The translations under genes were made by a program, and so were the position numbers. The notes beneath the pieces are model-generated. The model was not told the DNA's origin and ran no database searches. It saw nothing but the letters and a program-made list of their open reading frames with translations. A stretch of 64,000 nucleotides of DNA from Liolophura sinensis (taxonomy: Eukaryota; Mollusca; Polyplacophora; Chitonida; Chitonidae), in NCBI RefSeq assembly GCF_032854445.1, contig NC_088301.1:51881187-51945186 (forward strand), in the 5' to 3' direction. Shown one piece after another: positions 62,071 through 64,000 of this stretch (position 1 is the first letter of the stretch; each line of letters starts with the position of its first letter).

Positions 62071-62290
62071 TCCTGCCACAGAATTCAAGCATGCCACCAT
62101 GACATCACGTACTGGCCTGAAGCTCCAGTTGATGAAACAGCAGGTGCAAGATGAAGAGAAAAAAGAGGCACTCACATCACAGTCGCTCCGCCTATCAGGC
62201 CTAGGGGGAGCGAACTCTTTCCACACAACCCCAGTGAGCATGCCCGTGTCCTCATCTGTGAACTCTGATGTTCCTCCACAGATTTTACAG
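62071..62290 (+). CDS. MITF: MITF/TFEB/TFE3 family, second coding exon (gene continues beyond window)
   Basis: One base completes the codon split at 47211, then 73 codons, ending phase 0 at CAG|GTATGT. It encodes MTSRTGLKLQLMKQQVQDEE, the N-terminal helix that in TFEB, TFE3 and MITF binds Rag GTPases for recruitment to lysosomes, and ends with SVNSDVPPQILQ. The vertebrate proteins continue there with a VQTHLENPTKYHI-type block, so the next exon should start with it outside the window. The acceptor has a fair T-tract (tttgtttacttcag). The internal ATG at 62099 sits in a GCCACC context, like the TFEB start, and could serve shorter isoforms. Confidence 0.88.
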
Positions 62291-64000
62291 GTATGTCCAG
62301 TTTAAATTGTCAGGCTTTCCTTGAATTCTGAACATTTTAAAGAGTTTCTGACTGATTTTTCATTCGATTGGTGTTTTATAATATTTCACTTATACAATGG
62401 CAGTGCTTTTAGATTGAAGCAGTACTTTTATGTACATACTTTATTGGGATGTGAGTGGGGGTGTCATGTTCATATTAGTTTTGAGCAAAAAGATTAGTTC
62501 CTATTATAGATATACACCTTCTTCCAATTAGGAGAGGTGACTGAGGTTTATAAACAAACAAGGCAGAGTAAGTAGGAAATGTAGACTGTATAGCTGACAT
62601 AAAGTTAAAGAGCCATTTGTATGCTCAGTACCTGAAAAATCTTTGTTGCTGAAAGGGAGCACTAGTACTGCAGAATGAATATTTCTGGTAAGTGCTTAAT
62701 ACTGTGAAATGTATTGTAGTAAACAATTGTCAGACTTATTTGTCACTTGTATAGTGTATAAACCTTGGCAGACTGGTCTGGAAATGATCTCCCTTTTTCT
62801 GATCACCAATAAAATTGAAGGTCTCCTATAAAACTGGTGTAGGTGTACAAGACCTGTCAGAAAAAAGTGCCCCTGGGGGATTATAATGGGGGGTGTTCAT
62901 TCCTAGTCAACAGATGCCCAGTGCAAACATAGCACAACATGGATGTCCAGGGAGACCATGTCACCTATTGTGTCCATCTATGGACACAATAACCCACTTT
63001 GCTAAGGGGAGGTGGAGGGGATAAGCTGAGATTTAAGTCATATCACATAGATCTAAATGAAAAGTAAACATGACAACTGGATTAAGCCTGAAAGCTACCT
63101 ACAAGTGCTAGAGCCAGTACTGCCACTTGGCTGAAGATTATCTCACCTGCTGAGCTAAGACTTGCTTCTGTTTACCTTTGAGGGATTACTCTAGAGCACC
63201 AAGACATTGACACAAGCCCATAATGAACCAGCATAACACTTAAGCAGATTACCTTATATTTGAATACCCGTGGGCCAACATTGGCTTGTGCCACTGATAG
63301 TGGACATTAATTCCCTTGCCATGTCTGTTTTGCTATGCATTTATTTTTTTATGGAGGCATTTTGAAACATTTTCAGAGAGTTTCAGATAAATTCAGTAAT
63401 ATTTTGATGACAGTAAATCTGATATGCAAGAAATTGGCCTGGTTATTTATGGGAAAACTTTGGATTTTTTTCCTTTTAATTTTATGTTCTAACAAAAGAT
63501 ATTTTAATGTTTAGGTTTGTATTTATTATGGGGATTACTTGAAGTCATCCTGACGAACAACAATCATGGTCTTTTCCTGTATTTTATATGATGTTAAATG
63601 TAGGTTTTAACATGCACAGGTTCCTTATGGTGAGCTTATTGTCATCTCCATTGTTTTGATTTTTTTTTTGCAAAGTGCTTTGTATTAAAACTAAAAAACT
63701 GATTACTTTTCTAGTGAAAAGATTCTGTATTATAGTTTCAAGTCCCTTTTCTGGGTTACTGGGAAACAAATTGAAACTTGTTTTGACATTTAATGAATTA
63801 TAAACATTTTTGTTATTGACACAGAATTGGTGACAATTGACACGAGATAGCATCTTAAGTACAGTGAGAGTCTCAGCCCACTTTGATGGTGATACACCAG
63901 ATAGCATCTTTGTTTCTTTCTTAGAAGAGTTACCATTTTTGTTAAGTTACTGTGAGGTTGTTTGTTAACGAGAATGGATGACAAATCAGGGAGTGCTATC
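62291..64000 (+). other. MITF intron, right edge
   Basis: No further exon seen before the window ends. A SINE 3'-end fragment in reverse orientation lies near 62362-62400 ('gattggtgttttataatatt', then 'tcacttatacaatggcagtg'). Confidence 0.5.

Noticed and set aside
63584-63907. 107-codon minus-strand frame at the right edge
   Set aside because: Sits within the MITF intron on the opposite strand, with no family resemblance I could defend.

Overview
The window is AT-rich animal nuclear DNA: genes split by GT-AG introns, long introns and intergenic stretches full of tRNA-derived SINEs, small terminal-inverted-repeat elements and microsatellites. The proteins are metazoan (a GPKOW splicing factor, an MITF/TFE transcription factor, a beta4-galactosyltransferase family enzyme). 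A SINE 3' end of the type I associate with bivalves and limpets, plus a chitin-binding membrane protein, suggest a mollusc, most likely a bivalve or gastropod. This is inference, and no species is claimed. I see no viral, toxin, CRISPR or bacterial content.

Layout. (1) About 0.85-6.1 kb, + strand: beta4-galactosyltransferase family gene with intact catalytic exons but a 5' part broken across reading frames. (2) 7.4-14.0 kb, +: six-exon single-pass membrane protein with two cysteine-rich chitin-binding-like modules outside and a long tyrosine- and proline-rich tail inside. (3) 16.1-16.8 kb, +: intronless 250-residue protein, weakly ankyrin-like, behind a TATA box. (4) 18.2-18.4 kb, +: possible small secreted peptide. 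(5) 20.5-24.8 kb, +: mitochondrial enoyl-CoA hydratase/isomerase family gene with two alternative 110-bp copies of exon 3. (6) 24.9-29.4 kb: intergenic, with a tRNA-Thr(AGT) gene, a SINE with target-site duplications and a TTAA-flanked inverted-repeat element. (7) 29.6-37.3 kb, - strand: complete 11-exon GPKOW gene, tail to tail with the hydratase gene. (8) 37.3-43.1 kb: SINE-rich intergenic DNA with an 80-bp-arm hairpin. (9) 43.2 kb to the right edge, +: 5' end of an MITF/TFEB/TFE3 gene (exon at 47.1 kb, next exon at 62.1 kb), with a possible alternative first exon at 43.15 kb. The 14.9-kb intron holds an 18-copy 46-bp minisatellite, a large inverted repeat and several small elements.

The genes do not form an operon or pathway and look like independent neighbours. 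The most interesting signals are the mutually exclusive hydratase exons with a relic third copy nearby, the chitin-binding receptor-like protein with a YEEI motif in its tail, the isoleucine in the galactosyltransferase donor pocket that predicts GalNAc transfer, and the candidate alternative MITF first exon. All splice sites were read by eye from GT-AG signals and phase matching. None has transcript support here.
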